A program made the translations under genes and the position numbers. A stretch of DNA of 64,000 bases from an uncultured Spirochaetales bacterium. Its GTDB lineage: Bacteria; Spirochaetota; Spirochaetia; Sphaerochaetales; Sphaerochaetaceae. The stretch covers positions 62,001 through 126,000 of the forward strand of contig CALXYO010000004.1 in the NCBI GenBank assembly GCA_944393005.1. The letters are read 5' to 3'. Each line of letters opens with the position of its first letter. Position 1 is the stretch's first letter. Of this stretch, positions 18,206-27,880 are shown piece by piece. The notes under the pieces are model-generated. The model was not told the origin of the DNA. It was given only the letters and a program-made list of their open reading frames with translations, and searched no databases.

Positions 18206-20037
18206 ATGTTTTCTCCTTTCTCCTGATTGAAGCTTATAACCCAGCTGGCCGGTCCTTTAAGCGTGACAAGGTTTCTGTAAAGCCTGTCAGGCCATGCTGT
18301 GCGCAGTCTTGCATCCGTGATCTCCATTGTCTCTGTCTCACATTCACTCTCCTGTGGGAATGTTATGGCGAAAGAACTGAAACACAGTCTTCTGCCTTTA
18401 ATTTCCGGCTTTTCCTGGCTGATGAGACTAAGCACAGGCGTGAGATCAGTATCGAAATCATCAGTTATCATGATTTCCATCTTATTTCTGTCGAAGAATG
18501 CTGAGCGTGAGTATGATCTGAGCCTTTCATCTTCAGGATAAGCGCCCTTGAGATCCATGTAAGAAGAGTTTTCATCAAAGCGCACATTCTCAGCCTTGTA
18601 ATTCTCTCCGTCTTTCTGCACGAGGGATGAGAAATTCACCAGGTTGTGGTATGCGCTCTGCATCGGCTTCAGGGTATAGCGGTCGGGAGAGAATGTGATT
18701 TTTGTATAAGTCTCCACACCGATGTCGCACAGCAGTGCCCTGTCTCCTTTGTACAGGATGATGGAGCCCACGTCATTATGGTTGTGGCTTTCTCCGTTGT
18801 TGCCGCCTTTTATTGCAAAGGTTATGTCCTTCTCCCTCCAGATGGCGAGCTGGCTGTCGGCAAAGCACTTGAAAGCCGGTTTGTGCACTGTGACATTTTT
18901 TACGGCTTCCTCTGCAATTTCACGGTACGAGGAGACGCCCATAAGCTTGTAGTAGAGGTTGTAGCTGTTGTCATCTTCCTCAAATCCGTATTTCATATAG
19001 TCAAGTGCAGCGTGGTGCATCATTGCGCCGTTCCCTGTGGCCTTTGCGAACAGGAACTCGCGGGCTCCGAGCCAGCCGGCTTTAGGCGAGCAGTCTGCAT
19101 AGTTGAGATACATATCGCCGGCAATATGGACATCTTCGATATAGCCGGCCATTGCCTTTATCTTCTCATTGCGGTAGACAGGTGAGAAGTCTTTTGCAGT
19201 TGCAGCCTCCACAAGTCTCAGCGCGCCGAACATGGCAAGGGCTGCTGCATGGTAATAGCTTGCACCTTCACTGCATGCACCGTCATCCGGATAACCGTCT
19301 ATGAACAGATCCAGAGCCGTCACGGCCTGACGGATGACCTTGAACCGGGTTTTCTCATCAAGGCGGTCAAGTGAAAGCGCCGCTATAAGCACATTCTGTG
19401 TGCACCACGGTGTCCAGTTGTTCACGCTGCCCTGTCCTCCCATCCACCAGAAGTTGTCGCTTATGTACGGATGCACTATTCTCTGCAGAAGCGCCCATTC
19501 AATATTCTTTGAGAGTATCGGGCTGAGCCGGTCCTTCAGCACACACCTTGTCAGCGCGAGTATCTCACCGGTCTCACAGGCGAAAAGATCCAGTACCGGA
19601 CGCCAGAGAAGGGGAGTATCCGCCTGCTCTGTGTCCCTTATATAACTGTTATGGGCGGGAACGACCCATGCGGGTTCGCTCAGAAGCGCCCATATCCCTT
19701 CCTCTATGAGCGGAAGATATTTCTCGCTGTTTTCAATGCATTCGGCAATGACGAGATTCGAAAGCTTCCTGCGCTTGGCGAAATAGATATTCTCAAGTCT
19801 CTTCCTGTTGCCGGTTGCCTTGAAATCGCGGAAAAGGGAGAGGGTGATATAGTCATCACCAGAGAAAGAGTAATCCTTCACCTCGTCTTTCACCTGTGCC
19901 TTCAGGCTGTCTGGAAGATTGTCCCAGAGAGCCCTGTTGTCAATGCTGTATGAGGCAAAGTCCAGACCGTCAAGCCTGGACATGCCTATGAGCTGATGCT
20001 CGATTATCTTTCCGTTGTTCACCACCAGCTCTTCCAC
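18202..20037 (-). CDS. Heparinase II/III-like polysaccharide lyase
   Basis: A 611-residue protein with the alpha/alpha-toroid plus beta-sandwich layout of heparinase II/III-type lyases, which cleave uronic-acid polysaccharides by beta-elimination. Key stretches are NFWWMGGQGSVNNWTPWC near 195-212, GYPDDGACSEGASYYH near 255-270 (the family's catalytic Tyr/His region), and GESHNHNDVGSIILY near 405, where the histidines would bind metal or neutralise the carboxylate. No signal peptide is visible. It lies between a GH88 gene, whose product acts on exactly the unsaturated uronic acids that lyases create, and a discoidin-like gene, overlapping both. A glycosaminoglycan substrate is inferred; alginate or another uronate polymer is possible. 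Confidence 0.82.
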   Translation of the reverse strand: MEELVVNNGKIIEHQLIGMSRLDGLDFASYSIDNRALWDNLPDSLKAQVKDEVKDYSFSGDDYITLSLFRDFKATGNRKRLENIYFAKRRKLSNLVIAECIENSEKYLPLIEEGIWALLSEPAWVVPAHNSYIRDTEQADTPLLWRPVLDLFACETGEILALTRCVLKDRLSPILSKNIEWALLQRIVHPYISDNFWWMGGQGSVNNWTPWCTQNVLIAALSLDRLDEKTRFKVIRQAVTALDLFIDGYPDDGACSEGASYYHAAALAMFGALRLVEAATAKDFSPVYRNEKIKAMAGYIEDVHIAGDMYLNYADCSPKAGWLGAREFLFAKATGNGAMMHHAALDYMKYGFEEDDNSYNLYYKLMGVSSYREIAEEAVKNVTVHKPAFKCFADSQLAIWREKDITFAIKGGNNGESHNHNDVGSIILYKGDRALLCDIGVETYTKITFSPDRYTLKPMQSAYHNLVNFSSLVQKDGENYKAENVRFDENSSYMDLKGAYPEDERLRSYSRSAFFDRNKMEIMITDDFDTDLTPVLSLISQEKPEIKGRRLCFSSFAITFPQESECETETMEITDARLRTAWPDRLYRNLVTLKGPASWVISFNQEKGENI

Positions 20038-21182
20038 TGACCGCCAAGACGGACAAGTGCCTCCATCCAGTAATAGTCACCCCAGCTCACGCATTCGTCG
20101 ACACCGGCGGGAGTGCAGGTATTATACGGACTCTTCTTGCTGTATGTTCCGTGCTTGACAAGGCCGTTCACTCCTTCTTCCTCAGGCGTGACCATGCAGG
20201 TGTCGTAAACTGCTTTGAGAAGCTGCTTTGCAAGGCTTCTGTAATGGCGGGCCTTATCATAGCGTGCAAGTTTCTCATATGAGTCTGCCGCTTCAAGGAA
20301 GCCGCATGCGACGATTGATGCGGATGATGAGTCTCTCGGTTCATCTCCGCTTGTGAAGATGAGGTCCCAGTATGGGATCATGTCTTCAGGGAGCTTGTCC
20401 ATGAAATACTTGCTGACATGTTCGAACATGTCGAGGTATTTCTCTTCTCCTGTGTGCCTGTAGGCAAGTGCGAGACCGTATACGCCCCATGCCTGACCGC
20501 GTGCCCATGAGGAGTCTGCCTTGTAACCCTGGCAGGTTTCTCCCCTTACAGGTTCTCCGGTCTCAGGATTCATGAAGAATGTATGGTAGCTTGACCAGTC
20601 GCTTCTGAATGAATTTGAGATACATGTCCTGGTGTGTCTGAGTGCGATGTCCCTGTACTTCGGGTTTCCTGTCTCATCGCTTGCCCAGTAGAGAAGCGGA
20701 AGGTTGAGAAGACAGTCAATGATGTACCTGTAGTTGTCGGCAGCGCCCATTGTGCCCCATGCCTGGATGAACTGTCCTTTTTCCTGGAAACGGGAGATGA
20801 GGTTGTCTGCGGCAAGGATGGCCGCTTCCCTTGCATGAGCATCTTTCTTTATCTGCCATGCTGCAACACAGGATGGGGTGTAGAGGAATCCCATGTCATG
20901 ATGGTCGACCATGATGTGCTTCTTTATCCTGTCGCGGAAGCTTTCTGTGAAGATTCCTGCAGCATGGGCAAAGAGTTCGTCGTCAGTGGCGAGGTAGCTC
21001 AGCCAGAGCTCACCCGGCCAGAAACCGGTAGTCCATTCAATGTTGTCGATTGCAGGATAGATTCCGTTCACGCTGTTCGCGTCCTGACACTTGTATGTGT
21101 ACACCGGAAGGTTTTTCCTGACTATGCTCACTGCATTCTCAAGAGCATTTCTTCTTTCAGCTTCTGTGATTTCCTTATGCAT
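20019..21182 (-). CDS. ugl: GH88 unsaturated glucuronyl hydrolase
   Basis: A 387-residue alpha6/alpha6-barrel enzyme that hydrolyses the 4,5-unsaturated uronic acid from the non-reducing end of lyase products such as chondroitin or heparin disaccharides. Likely catalytic residues are Asp96 in DHHDMGFLY and Asp156 in YIIDCLLNLPL; their spacing matches the two aspartates of Bacillus UGL. SSWARGQAWGVYGLALAYRHT (near 225-245) and GDYYWMEAL at the C terminus are family signatures. No signal peptide, so it should act in the cytoplasm after import. Its start overlaps the regulator gene by eight bases and its end overlaps the lyase gene by 19. Confidence 0.93.
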   Translation of the reverse strand: MHKEITEAERRNALENAVSIVRKNLPVYTYKCQDANSVNGIYPAIDNIEWTTGFWPGELWLSYLATDDELFAHAAGIFTESFRDRIKKHIMVDHHDMGFLYTPSCVAAWQIKKDAHAREAAILAADNLISRFQEKGQFIQAWGTMGAADNYRYIIDCLLNLPLLYWASDETGNPKYRDIALRHTRTCISNSFRSDWSSYHTFFMNPETGEPVRGETCQGYKADSSWARGQAWGVYGLALAYRHTGEEKYLDMFEHVSKYFMDKLPEDMIPYWDLIFTSGDEPRDSSSASIVACGFLEAADSYEKLARYDKARHYRSLAKQLLKAVYDTCMVTPEEEGVNGLVKHGTYSKKSPYNTCTPAGVDECVSWGDYYWMEALVRLGGQWKSWW

Positions 21183-22785
21183 TGTCTGATCTCCTTCTGT
21201 TGACCGTATTCTGATAGGCGGTCGGACTCATGCCGACAACTTTCTTGAATACTTTCGAAAAGTAAAAAGGTGAGTCATAGCCCAGCGCGGTGGCGACTTC
21301 ATACACCATCGCATTGGGATCTGCCAGCATCTTTTTCGCTCTTTCCATTTTAGCAGTGTTTACGTAATCAATAAAGCTTGTTGAGGTGTATCTTGTGAAA
21401 AGAGACGAAAGATAGTTCTTGCTGTAGCCGAAGATGGATGCGACAGAGCCGAGATCAAGGTTGCCAGTGATGTTTTCCCTTATGTAGGCCTGCACTCTCT
21501 GCACAGTCTGCAGTCTGTAGTCCTGTTTCCTTTCGGCGAAGATTCTCTTCAGTCCGCTGCACAGCCTCCTGAGCCAGAGTATGACATCCTCGCTGCTTCC
21601 TGCCTGATACAGCACGCGGTAGGAGAAAATATTCTCACTGCTGGGGAAGATCTCCTCAAGCAGGGATGAGAGATCCGGCACCGAATTGAGCGCCATATAC
21701 AGCACACTGCTTGCCGCATCGATTGCATGCACCCTGGTGGCATTGGTCTGCCTGATTGATGAGATCAGCTTTTCATTTGTCTCATCAAGAAGCTGGGCGT
21801 TCAGCTCGCTGAAGGCCTTTGTCAGCTGTCTGCTGTCAAGATCTATGTTCTCGATCCTGAGATTCTGGTTCTGGCTGTGATCGAAGAAGACTATTTTCTC
21901 TTCTCCTTTCTCCTCCTTTGCGGAAAGAAGCTTCGCCTTAGAGAATGAATCGGACAGCAGGCTGGAGTGATTCACCAGAGGGCCGATTGAGACGGATGCA
22001 TCAAGGGAGAAAAAGTCCCTGAGCCCTTCAGTTGATGCCCTGAATGCCGAGTATATGTAGCTTCTGTAGCCGTTTCTTGTTTTCTCGCTGAAAGGGAAGA
22101 TCGCTGCACAGTGCCCAAGATCAAGCGGGATCACATAGCACAGTGTATAGCGGTTTATCGTTTCCCTCAGCAGGCGGGATGCGCTGTAGAAGAGGCTCAT
22201 TGACTTTTCCTTGTCTTTTTCCGACAGGATTCCGGGAAGCGTTATATAGGCGACAGCGAAGCAGGGGAAGTCCATATTTATCCCGACATCGCCGGGGTTT
22301 ATGTCATGCGTGTCGAGCGCGAACAGCTGACGCATGAAATAGCGTTCCTGCAGCATCTGCTGTCCGTTCACCGATCTGGTATCTGCGTCTGAACCTTTCC
22401 TTTCGCTTATTTTCTTTGCGGATCTCCGCAGGGCGTCAACCAGCTGATCCTTCTCAAGTTCAAGCTTCACGATATAATCCACGGCTTCAAGCGAAAGGGC
22501 CTTCTTTATGAGATCAAATTCCTCGAAGCTCGTGAGAAAGATGAAGAGGGGAAGCGTCTTTCCTTTTTTCCTTTCCTCCTCAAGCACCTCTATTCCGGTT
22601 TTCACAGGCATCTTTATGTCAGTGATGACAAGATCCGGAGAGAGTCTTTCTATCTCCTGCGAAAGCTGTCCTCCGTTTCTTGCCTGACCGACGACCTCAA
22701 ATCCTTCCGCCTGCCAGTCGATCATATCCTCCAGACCGATAAGAACAAGAGGCTCGTCATCTGCGATAATAACCTTGTAGCTCAT
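21175..22785 (-). CDS. AraC-type response regulator (YesN-like)
   Basis: A 536-residue two-component regulator. Residues 1-120 are a receiver domain with the acidic pair DDE (9-11), phospho-acceptor Asp56 in VITDIKMP, Thr85 and Lys107. A long middle region of unknown fold follows. The last 100 residues hold two AraC helix-turn-helix units (LGSVASIFGYSKNYLSSLF and VYEVATALGYDSPFYFSKVF). It is the partner of the kinase whose stop overlaps its start by four bases (ATGA). It probably activates the divergent transporter genes and its own operon through the TAAAAT-containing boxes at 24565-24644. Confidence 0.93.
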   Translation of the reverse strand: MSYKVIIADDEPLVLIGLEDMIDWQAEGFEVVGQARNGGQLSQEIERLSPDLVITDIKMPVKTGIEVLEEERKKGKTLPLFIFLTSFEEFDLIKKALSLEAVDYIVKLELEKDQLVDALRRSAKKISERKGSDADTRSVNGQQMLQERYFMRQLFALDTHDINPGDVGINMDFPCFAVAYITLPGILSEKDKEKSMSLFYSASRLLRETINRYTLCYVIPLDLGHCAAIFPFSEKTRNGYRSYIYSAFRASTEGLRDFFSLDASVSIGPLVNHSSLLSDSFSKAKLLSAKEEKGEEKIVFFDHSQNQNLRIENIDLDSRQLTKAFSELNAQLLDETNEKLISSIRQTNATRVHAIDAASSVLYMALNSVPDLSSLLEEIFPSSENIFSYRVLYQAGSSEDVILWLRRLCSGLKRIFAERKQDYRLQTVQRVQAYIRENITGNLDLGSVASIFGYSKNYLSSLFTRYTSTSFIDYVNTAKMERAKKMLADPNAMVYEVATALGYDSPFYFSKVFKKVVGMSPTAYQNTVNRRRSDNA

Positions 22786-24518
22786 TTCTCATCCCCTCCT
22801 TTCTTTTTCCTGATCCGGATGATGCATTCTGTCATCAGACTGATGGTGCTTTTTATCCCGAAACTGACATCATCGCCGTAAGTATAGACAAGACGCTGCT
22901 TTATATTGTCCAGTCCTATGTTCTTGAAAACACCGTCTGTGCTGCTTTGCTTCCTGGCTGTGTCAAAACCGACTCCGTTGTCGGCCACCATTATGACATA
23001 GTGGTCAGGATAATCGTATGCGCAGATGGCAACCGCTCCGGTTCCCTTTGGTTCTATGCCGTGGAATATGGCGTTTTCCACAAGCGGCTGGAGAGTGAAG
23101 CGGGGCAGCATGATGTCAAGGCAGGCTTCATCCACATGCCTTGCGTATTGTACCGTGCTGCCGTAGCGGTACTTCATTATCACAAGGTAGTCATCGATGA
23201 AGCTCAGCTCTTCCGCAAGTGTCACAGATGCGGCATCCCGCTTGGATATGTTCTTCATCAGCCGTGAAAGGGAAGTGATCATCTCGCTTATGCCGTCTGC
23301 TTTCTGTATCCTGGCCATCCACTTGATGGAGTTGAATGTGTTGTAGAGGAAATGGGGGTTGATCTGGCTTGAAAGCATTCTGTACTCAAGCTCAAGTTTC
23401 TTCCTTTCATCCTCAACCCTCCTGTCCATCAGGTCTGTCACCTCGCATGAGAGCTTGTTGATCCCGCGACCTATTATGCCGAACTCGTCTTTTGTGTTGA
23501 GCGTGTCATCCTGTGAGAAATCGCTGTGCTGTATCTTCTCGATCCGCTTTGCAAGTTTTTTCACCGGATTGTATATTGCCCGGTTCAGATATACAGAGAG
23601 AATAAGTGCTATCAGAAGCACGGCCGCTCCTATGAGAAATGCAAGCGCTATGAGCGGTGTGGCATGAGACGTTCCGAGCAGACTGGGGGGGCCAAACACG
23701 AGATTCAGGGAGAAGTTGTTGTCTTCACTGTCTATTGTCAGTATATAGCTGTCGCTGTCACTTCTGTATACCCGGCTTGTCTCATTCGTGAGTATTGTCT
23801 CCAGTTCGACTGGTTCGGGCATTGAGGAGACAGCGGTAAGTTTTCTGTCATCGACCTTGTAATTTGTTCCTGAGAAGCTGACGTAAAGCTCCGCATCATT
23901 CATCGCCTGATAGCTGTACAGGTTGTCAAGGAGGTGATCTATGTTGACTGAAGCATACACATAGCCGATCGTGAGGGCGCTGTTGTAGTCGATGATCGGC
24001 ATGAGTATTCCGATGACCTGATAGCTTCTGTATGCGAGATCGGAGAAGAAGATTCCGCTGAAGTTCATCTCACTCTCTATATGGCTGATCTCGTTCAGGA
24101 AATAGTCCTGACGCAGGGCCCTGCCTGATGAGAGGGCTGTGCCACCGGTCTGGAGGAAACGGGAATAAGTGTGGTCCGATACAATGAAACGGTCTATGAC
24201 GCTGTATGCGGGAGATGAGAGGATCATGCTCTCAAAACTGTCATAGTATGAGTCGAGATCCGCTTCGTTGTATTTGAGGTAGTTTTTCAGCTCGTTGTCT
24301 ATCGATACTCTTGTTACAAGAGCCTTCACGTTGTCAAGGTTGTTTTCTATTTCCTCATAAAGGAGGGAAAGGGAGAAGGAATTGTTCTGTCCCGTATTCA
24401 CGAGGGCATAGCTGTTGGCCACCGTCCAGACTGTCAGCGTGTATACTATGATGAAGAAAAGCAGGAGACAGGCGCTTATGAGTATGATCCTTGTCCTGAC
24501 AGAGTGAAATACCTTCAT
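22782..24518 (-). CDS. Sensor histidine kinase (YesM/LytS-like)
   Basis: A 578-residue membrane kinase. A transmembrane helix at about residues 10-32, a 240-residue extracytoplasmic sensor domain, and a second helix near 275-300 are followed by a HAMP linker. The His_kinase region has phospho-acceptor His389 in SQINPHFLYNTFNS, and the ATPase domain carries VENAIFHGI (N box) and DNGVGFD (G1 box). This layout is typical of kinases that control sugar utilisation with AraC-type regulators. The ATG at 24518 is preferred; a longer TTG-started form lacks a ribosome-binding site. No Shine-Dalgarno sequence precedes the ATG, and a -10-like GATAAT ends seven bases before it. Confidence 0.92.
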   Translation of the reverse strand: MKVFHSVRTRIILISACLLLFFIIVYTLTVWTVANSYALVNTGQNNSFSLSLLYEEIENNLDNVKALVTRVSIDNELKNYLKYNEADLDSYYDSFESMILSSPAYSVIDRFIVSDHTYSRFLQTGGTALSSGRALRQDYFLNEISHIESEMNFSGIFFSDLAYRSYQVIGILMPIIDYNSALTIGYVYASVNIDHLLDNLYSYQAMNDAELYVSFSGTNYKVDDRKLTAVSSMPEPVELETILTNETSRVYRSDSDSYILTIDSEDNNFSLNLVFGPPSLLGTSHATPLIALAFLIGAAVLLIALILSVYLNRAIYNPVKKLAKRIEKIQHSDFSQDDTLNTKDEFGIIGRGINKLSCEVTDLMDRRVEDERKKLELEYRMLSSQINPHFLYNTFNSIKWMARIQKADGISEMITSLSRLMKNISKRDAASVTLAEELSFIDDYLVIMKYRYGSTVQYARHVDEACLDIMLPRFTLQPLVENAIFHGIEPKGTGAVAICAYDYPDHYVIMVADNGVGFDTARKQSSTDGVFKNIGLDNIKQRLVYTYGDDVSFGIKSTISLMTECIIRIRKKKGGDEK

Positions 24519-24525
24519 AAATTGA

Positions 24526-24554
24526 ATTATCAGGGAAAAAAGAAGCGGGCACAA
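24526..24554 (-). promoter_or_regulatory. Probable promoter of the module 1 kinase operon
   Basis: On the minus strand, TTGTGC (24549-24554) and GATAAT (24526-24531) are 17 bp apart. The -10 ends seven bases before the ATG, so the transcript may be leaderless. Confidence 0.45.
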
Positions 24555-24563
24555 GTGCTGAAA

Positions 24564-24644
24564 ATTTTACATATCATGAGAAGATTTTACATGCCTGTGA
24601 GAATAAAACGTAAAATATTCAATGTTTTTCCGCTTTTTTTACAT
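24564..24644. promoter_or_regulatory. Direct-repeat operator boxes between kinase and transporter operons
   Basis: TTTTACAT occurs at 24565-24572, 24585-24592 and 24637-24644. The first two are exactly 20 bp apart and each is followed by TGAGAA within 6 bases. Read toward the kinase they are ATGTAAAAT[C/T]TT, matching the TGGTAAAATCT boxes in front of the module 2 kinase. The site lies just upstream of the kinase -35, a usual place for AraC-type activators. Confidence 0.55.
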
Positions 24645-24710
24645 GTTTTGGTCTCTGAAACGAGGTTAGGGTGTGCATATATCAATATGTTCACACATTT
24701 GGAGGTAAAT

Positions 24711-25994
24711 ATGAAAAAAGCTTTAGCTGTTCTTCTCATTGCTCTTGTCGCAATGACTTCCGTTTTTGCCAACGGCGGCGCTGAAGACACAAGCGCAGAC
24801 GGAACAACAACCCTCACATGGGCTATATGGGACTATGCCACAACACCTTATTATGATGCACTCATCAATGCATATGAGGCTTCACATCCAGACGTCAACG
24901 TTGAGGTTATCGACCTCGGCTCCGCAGACTACCAGACAGCTCTTCAGATCCAGCTTTCCGGCGGCGGTTCAGAATTCGACGTTGTCGCAGTAAAGGACAT
25001 CCCGGGCTACAACAACCTCGTAAAGGCCGGTCTCCTTGTTGACCTTGCACCTCTTGCAGAGGCTGACGGACTTGACACATCAGTATACGGCGGCATCGTG
25101 GAGCAGGTATCCGTAGGTGACAGCTTCTACGAACTTCCTTTCAGAAGCGACTTCTGGGTTGTCTTCTACAACAAGGACCTCTTCGATGCAGCAGGTGTTC
25201 CTTATCCGACAAATGACATGACATTCGAGGAATATGATGCCATTGCCCGCCAGATGACAAGCGGCAGCGGCGCTTCAAAGGTCTACGGTGCACACTACCA
25301 CACATGGAGAAGTGCGATCCAGCTTTTCGGTATCCTTGACGGAAAGCATCAGATCACAGACGGCGGCGATTACAGCTACCTCAAGCCATATTATGAAATG
25401 GCTCTTGCCGAGCAGGCTGACGGAATCGTCCAGGACTATGCAACACTCAAGACAAGCAACATCCACTACTCAGGTGTTTTCTACAATGAATCAGTTGCTA
25501 TGGAGAATATGGGTTCTTGGTTCATCGCAACTCTCATCGCTGCAACCAATGACGGAACAAACGACGCTACCAACTGGGGTATAGTGAAGTATCCTCATGC
25601 TGAAGGCGTTGAGCCGGGCACAACACTCGGTACAATCACAGCTCTTGCAATTCCGACCGGTACTGACCAGCAGGATGCAGCATGGGATTTCGTGAAGTTC
25701 GTCTGCGGTGAGGAAGGTGCAAAGGCTCTTGCAGGCACAGGCAACTTCCCGGCTCTTACAAACGATGCAATCAACGACATCATCGCTTCCACACCTGGAT
25801 TCCCGCAGGATGAGCAGTCCAAGGAAGCTCTCAATGTCGCACAGCTCTACCTTGAGATGCCGCTGCATGACAAGAGTGCAGAGATCGAAGTTGTCCTCAA
25901 TGAGTACCATGATCAGATCATGACAGGCAATATGTCAGTAGATGAAGGTCTCGCTGAGATGGGCAGAAGAGTTGACGAAGTTCTCGCTAACTGA
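24711..25994 (+). CDS. Sugar ABC transporter substrate-binding protein, module 1
   Basis: A 427-residue family 1 extracellular solute-binding protein. The N terminus MKKALAVLLIALVAMTSVFA is a signal peptide with a likely type I cut after VFA; there is no lipobox Cys at the site. The mature part has the typical start TLTWAIWDYATTPYYDALINA, and later YGAHYHTWRSAIQ and MENMGSWF. GGAGG stands five bases before the ATG at 24711, which excludes longer starts. It is first in an operon with two permeases, separated from them by a stem-loop that would keep its expression higher. Ligand, by context: lyase-derived oligosaccharides. It is a paralogue of the protein at 37475-38740. Confidence 0.93.
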   Translation: MKKALAVLLIALVAMTSVFANGGAEDTSADGTTTLTWAIWDYATTPYYDALINAYEASHPDVNVEVIDLGSADYQTALQIQLSGGGSEFDVVAVKDIPGYNNLVKAGLLVDLAPLAEADGLDTSVYGGIVEQVSVGDSFYELPFRSDFWVVFYNKDLFDAAGVPYPTNDMTFEEYDAIARQMTSGSGASKVYGAHYHTWRSAIQLFGILDGKHQITDGGDYSYLKPYYEMALAEQADGIVQDYATLKTSNIHYSGVFYNESVAMENMGSWFIATLIAATNDGTNDATNWGIVKYPHAEGVEPGTTLGTITALAIPTGTDQQDAAWDFVKFVCGEEGAKALAGTGNFPALTNDAINDIIASTPGFPQDEQSKEALNVAQLYLEMPLHDKSAEIEVVLNEYHDQIMTGNMSVDEGLAEMGRRVDEVLAN

Positions 25995-26009
25995 TCGTTT
26001 ATGACTTAT

Positions 26010-26045
26010 GATTCAGCCGCCTTCAGCAAGCAGTGCGGCTGAATC
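26010..26045 (+). terminator. Stem-loop between binding-protein and permease genes
   Basis: The perfect 11-bp stem GATTCAGCCGC / GCGGCTGAATC has a 14-base loop and is followed by TGTTTT. It probably acts as a partial terminator or as an mRNA-stabilising end for the binding-protein message. Confidence 0.75.
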
Positions 26046-26064
26046 TGTTTTCAGGGGTTATCTT

Positions 26065-27030
26065 ATGTTGAAGAGAAAAGAGAAAGAAGCTGCTGCTTTC
26101 ACAGCAAACGGGCTTCCTATCGACAGAAGCATCAAGATTGAGAAATCCCAGGCTGCAAAGAGAGCTGAAGTGAACAGGAACCTTGTCGCCTATTCATTCA
26201 TAGCTCCCAACTTCATCGGCTTTGCCGTTTTTACGCTCGTGCCTATCGTATTCGCATTCGCACTTGCTTTCCTTAACTGGAACGGCAACACGGAAATGAC
26301 CTGGGCCGGTCTTGATAACTTCATTTACATTTTCAAGAATGAAATGTTCCTGGCATCGCTCAAGAACACCTTCATCTACACAATCGGAACGGTTCCTCTG
26401 ACACTTGTCGTGTCACTGTTCCTTGCAATTGTCCTCAATCAGAAGATCAGGGGAAGAAATTTCTTCAGGACAGTATCATTCTTCCCTTACGTAGGTTCAC
26501 TGGTTGCCATCACGGCTGTATGGAACATGCTTTTCAATCCTTCAATGGGTCCTGTCAATGAGATTCTCATGAGACTCGGGGTTGAGAATCCTCCGCGCTG
26601 GATTGCGGACAACGACTGGGCAATGTTCACCATCATCCTGTTTTCCGTCTGGAAGTACATGGGTTACTACATGGTCATCTATCTTGCCGGTCTTCAGGGA
26701 ATCAACAGTGAGCTTTATGAGGCTGCTTCAATTGATGGTGTGAACACATGGCAGAAGTTCTGGTATGTCACGCTGCCGCAGCTGAAGAACACCACATTCT
26801 TCATCCTCATCATGCTCACCATCCAGTGTTTCAAGGTATACGATATCGTGTATATGCTCGCAGGTGCCGGTTCCGGTGCTCTCAGCGAGGCTACCACGGT
26901 TCTCGTATATGAAATCTACAACAGTGCTTTCCGTTACTGGAGGCTCGGAGTCGCTTCTGCCGAGGCGCTTGTGCTCTTTGCGATTGTACTTGTTGTGACG
27001 ATTATCCAGTTCCGTCTGGAAAAAGACTGA
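26065..27030 (+). CDS. Sugar ABC transporter permease, MalF-like, module 1
   Basis: A 321-residue inner-membrane permease of the MalF/UgpA type with about six transmembrane helices, the first near residue 45 (VAYSFIAPNFIGFAVFTLVP). The EAA loop that contacts the ATPase is EAASIDGVNTWQKFWYVTLP near 220-240. The ATG at 26065 follows AGGGG; an upstream in-frame ATG at 26008 sits at the foot of the stem-loop without a ribosome-binding site, so it is rejected. No ATPase gene is present in this operon. A shared MsmK/UgpC-type ATPase encoded elsewhere is therefore expected. Confidence 0.93.
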   Translation: MLKRKEKEAAAFTANGLPIDRSIKIEKSQAAKRAEVNRNLVAYSFIAPNFIGFAVFTLVPIVFAFALAFLNWNGNTEMTWAGLDNFIYIFKNEMFLASLKNTFIYTIGTVPLTLVVSLFLAIVLNQKIRGRNFFRTVSFFPYVGSLVAITAVWNMLFNPSMGPVNEILMRLGVENPPRWIADNDWAMFTIILFSVWKYMGYYMVIYLAGLQGINSELYEAASIDGVNTWQKFWYVTLPQLKNTTFFILIMLTIQCFKVYDIVYMLAGAGSGALSEATTVLVYEIYNSAFRYWRLGVASAEALVLFAIVLVVTIIQFRLEKD

Positions 27031-27043
27031 GGAGGGCAGACTT

Positions 27044-27880
27044 ATGATGATTGAATCAACAGGACAGAAAGTTCTCAAAGTCCTGCTTTATGTGTTCCTT
27101 ATTATCACCGCAGCCATCATGATCCTGCCTTTCCTGTGGATGCTTTCAGCTTCACTCAAACAGGACAGGGATGTCTTCACATTCCCGATCCAGTGGATTC
27201 CTTCCGAACCGGAATGGTCAAACTATAGCAAGATCTGGACTCAGATACCGCTTCTGACCTACATCCTGAATACGGTCAAGCTCACGCTTATCGTAACGCT
27301 TCTCCAGCTGTTCACCTCTTCCTTTGCGGCCTATGCATTCGCAAAACTCCGCTTCAAGGGAAGGAATGCACTTTTCCTCGGCTATGTCGCAACCATCGCC
27401 GTGCCATGGCAGGCATACATGGTTCCTCAGTTCATGATGCTCAGGGAGATGGGCCTCAACAATACCCATCTGGCCATCATCATCCTGCAGGCGTTCAGCG
27501 CTTTCGGTGTGTTCATGATGAAGCAGTTCTATGAAGGAATCCCGACAGAGCTGTGTGAGGCTGCAAGAATTGACGGCATGACCGAATACGGAATTTATGC
27601 GAAGATCATGCTTCCTCTTGCCAAGCCGTCTCTTTCCACACTGACGATCTTCACGTTCGTCAATACATGGAACGACTTCCTCGGTCCTTACATCTACCTG
27701 ACCAGGGATAACCTGAAGACCATACAGCTGGGACTGCGAAGCTTCATCGGACAGTATTCATCTGAGTACGGTCTGATCATGGCGGGCAGTGTGGTGACGA
27801 TGATACCAGTCATAGCGGTATTCCTCTCACTGCAGAAGTACTTTGTTGAAGGTGTTGCTTCCAGCGGTCTCAAAGGATGA
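27044..27880 (+). CDS. Sugar ABC transporter permease, MalG-like, module 1
   Basis: A 278-residue permease of the MalG/UgpE type with six transmembrane segments. It has the N-terminal ILPFLWMLSASLKQDRDVF, the ATPase-contact EAA loop EAARIDGMTEYGIYAKIMLP near 178-198, and the usual C-terminal FVEGVASSGLKG. It follows the MalF-like gene by 13 bases with GGAGG in the gap, so the two are co-translated as a heterodimeric channel. It is close to the permease at 35634-36467 of module 2, with the same end signature, which points to duplication of the transporter. Confidence 0.94.
   Translation: MMIESTGQKVLKVLLYVFLIITAAIMILPFLWMLSASLKQDRDVFTFPIQWIPSEPEWSNYSKIWTQIPLLTYILNTVKLTLIVTLLQLFTSSFAAYAFAKLRFKGRNALFLGYVATIAVPWQAYMVPQFMMLREMGLNNTHLAIIILQAFSAFGVFMMKQFYEGIPTELCEAARIDGMTEYGIYAKIMLPLAKPSLSTLTIFTFVNTWNDFLGPYIYLTRDNLKTIQLGLRSFIGQYSSEYGLIMAGSVVTMIPVIAVFLSLQKYFVEGVASSGLKG

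Noticed and set aside
24504..24710. N-terminal extension of the module 1 binding protein
   Set aside because: The ATG at 24711 has a strong GGAGG and begins a signal peptide; the extension is coded by the promoter and operator region.
26008..26064. Upstream start for the MalF-like permease
   Set aside because: The ATG at 26008 has no ribosome-binding site and its codons are the stem-loop; 26065 is better.
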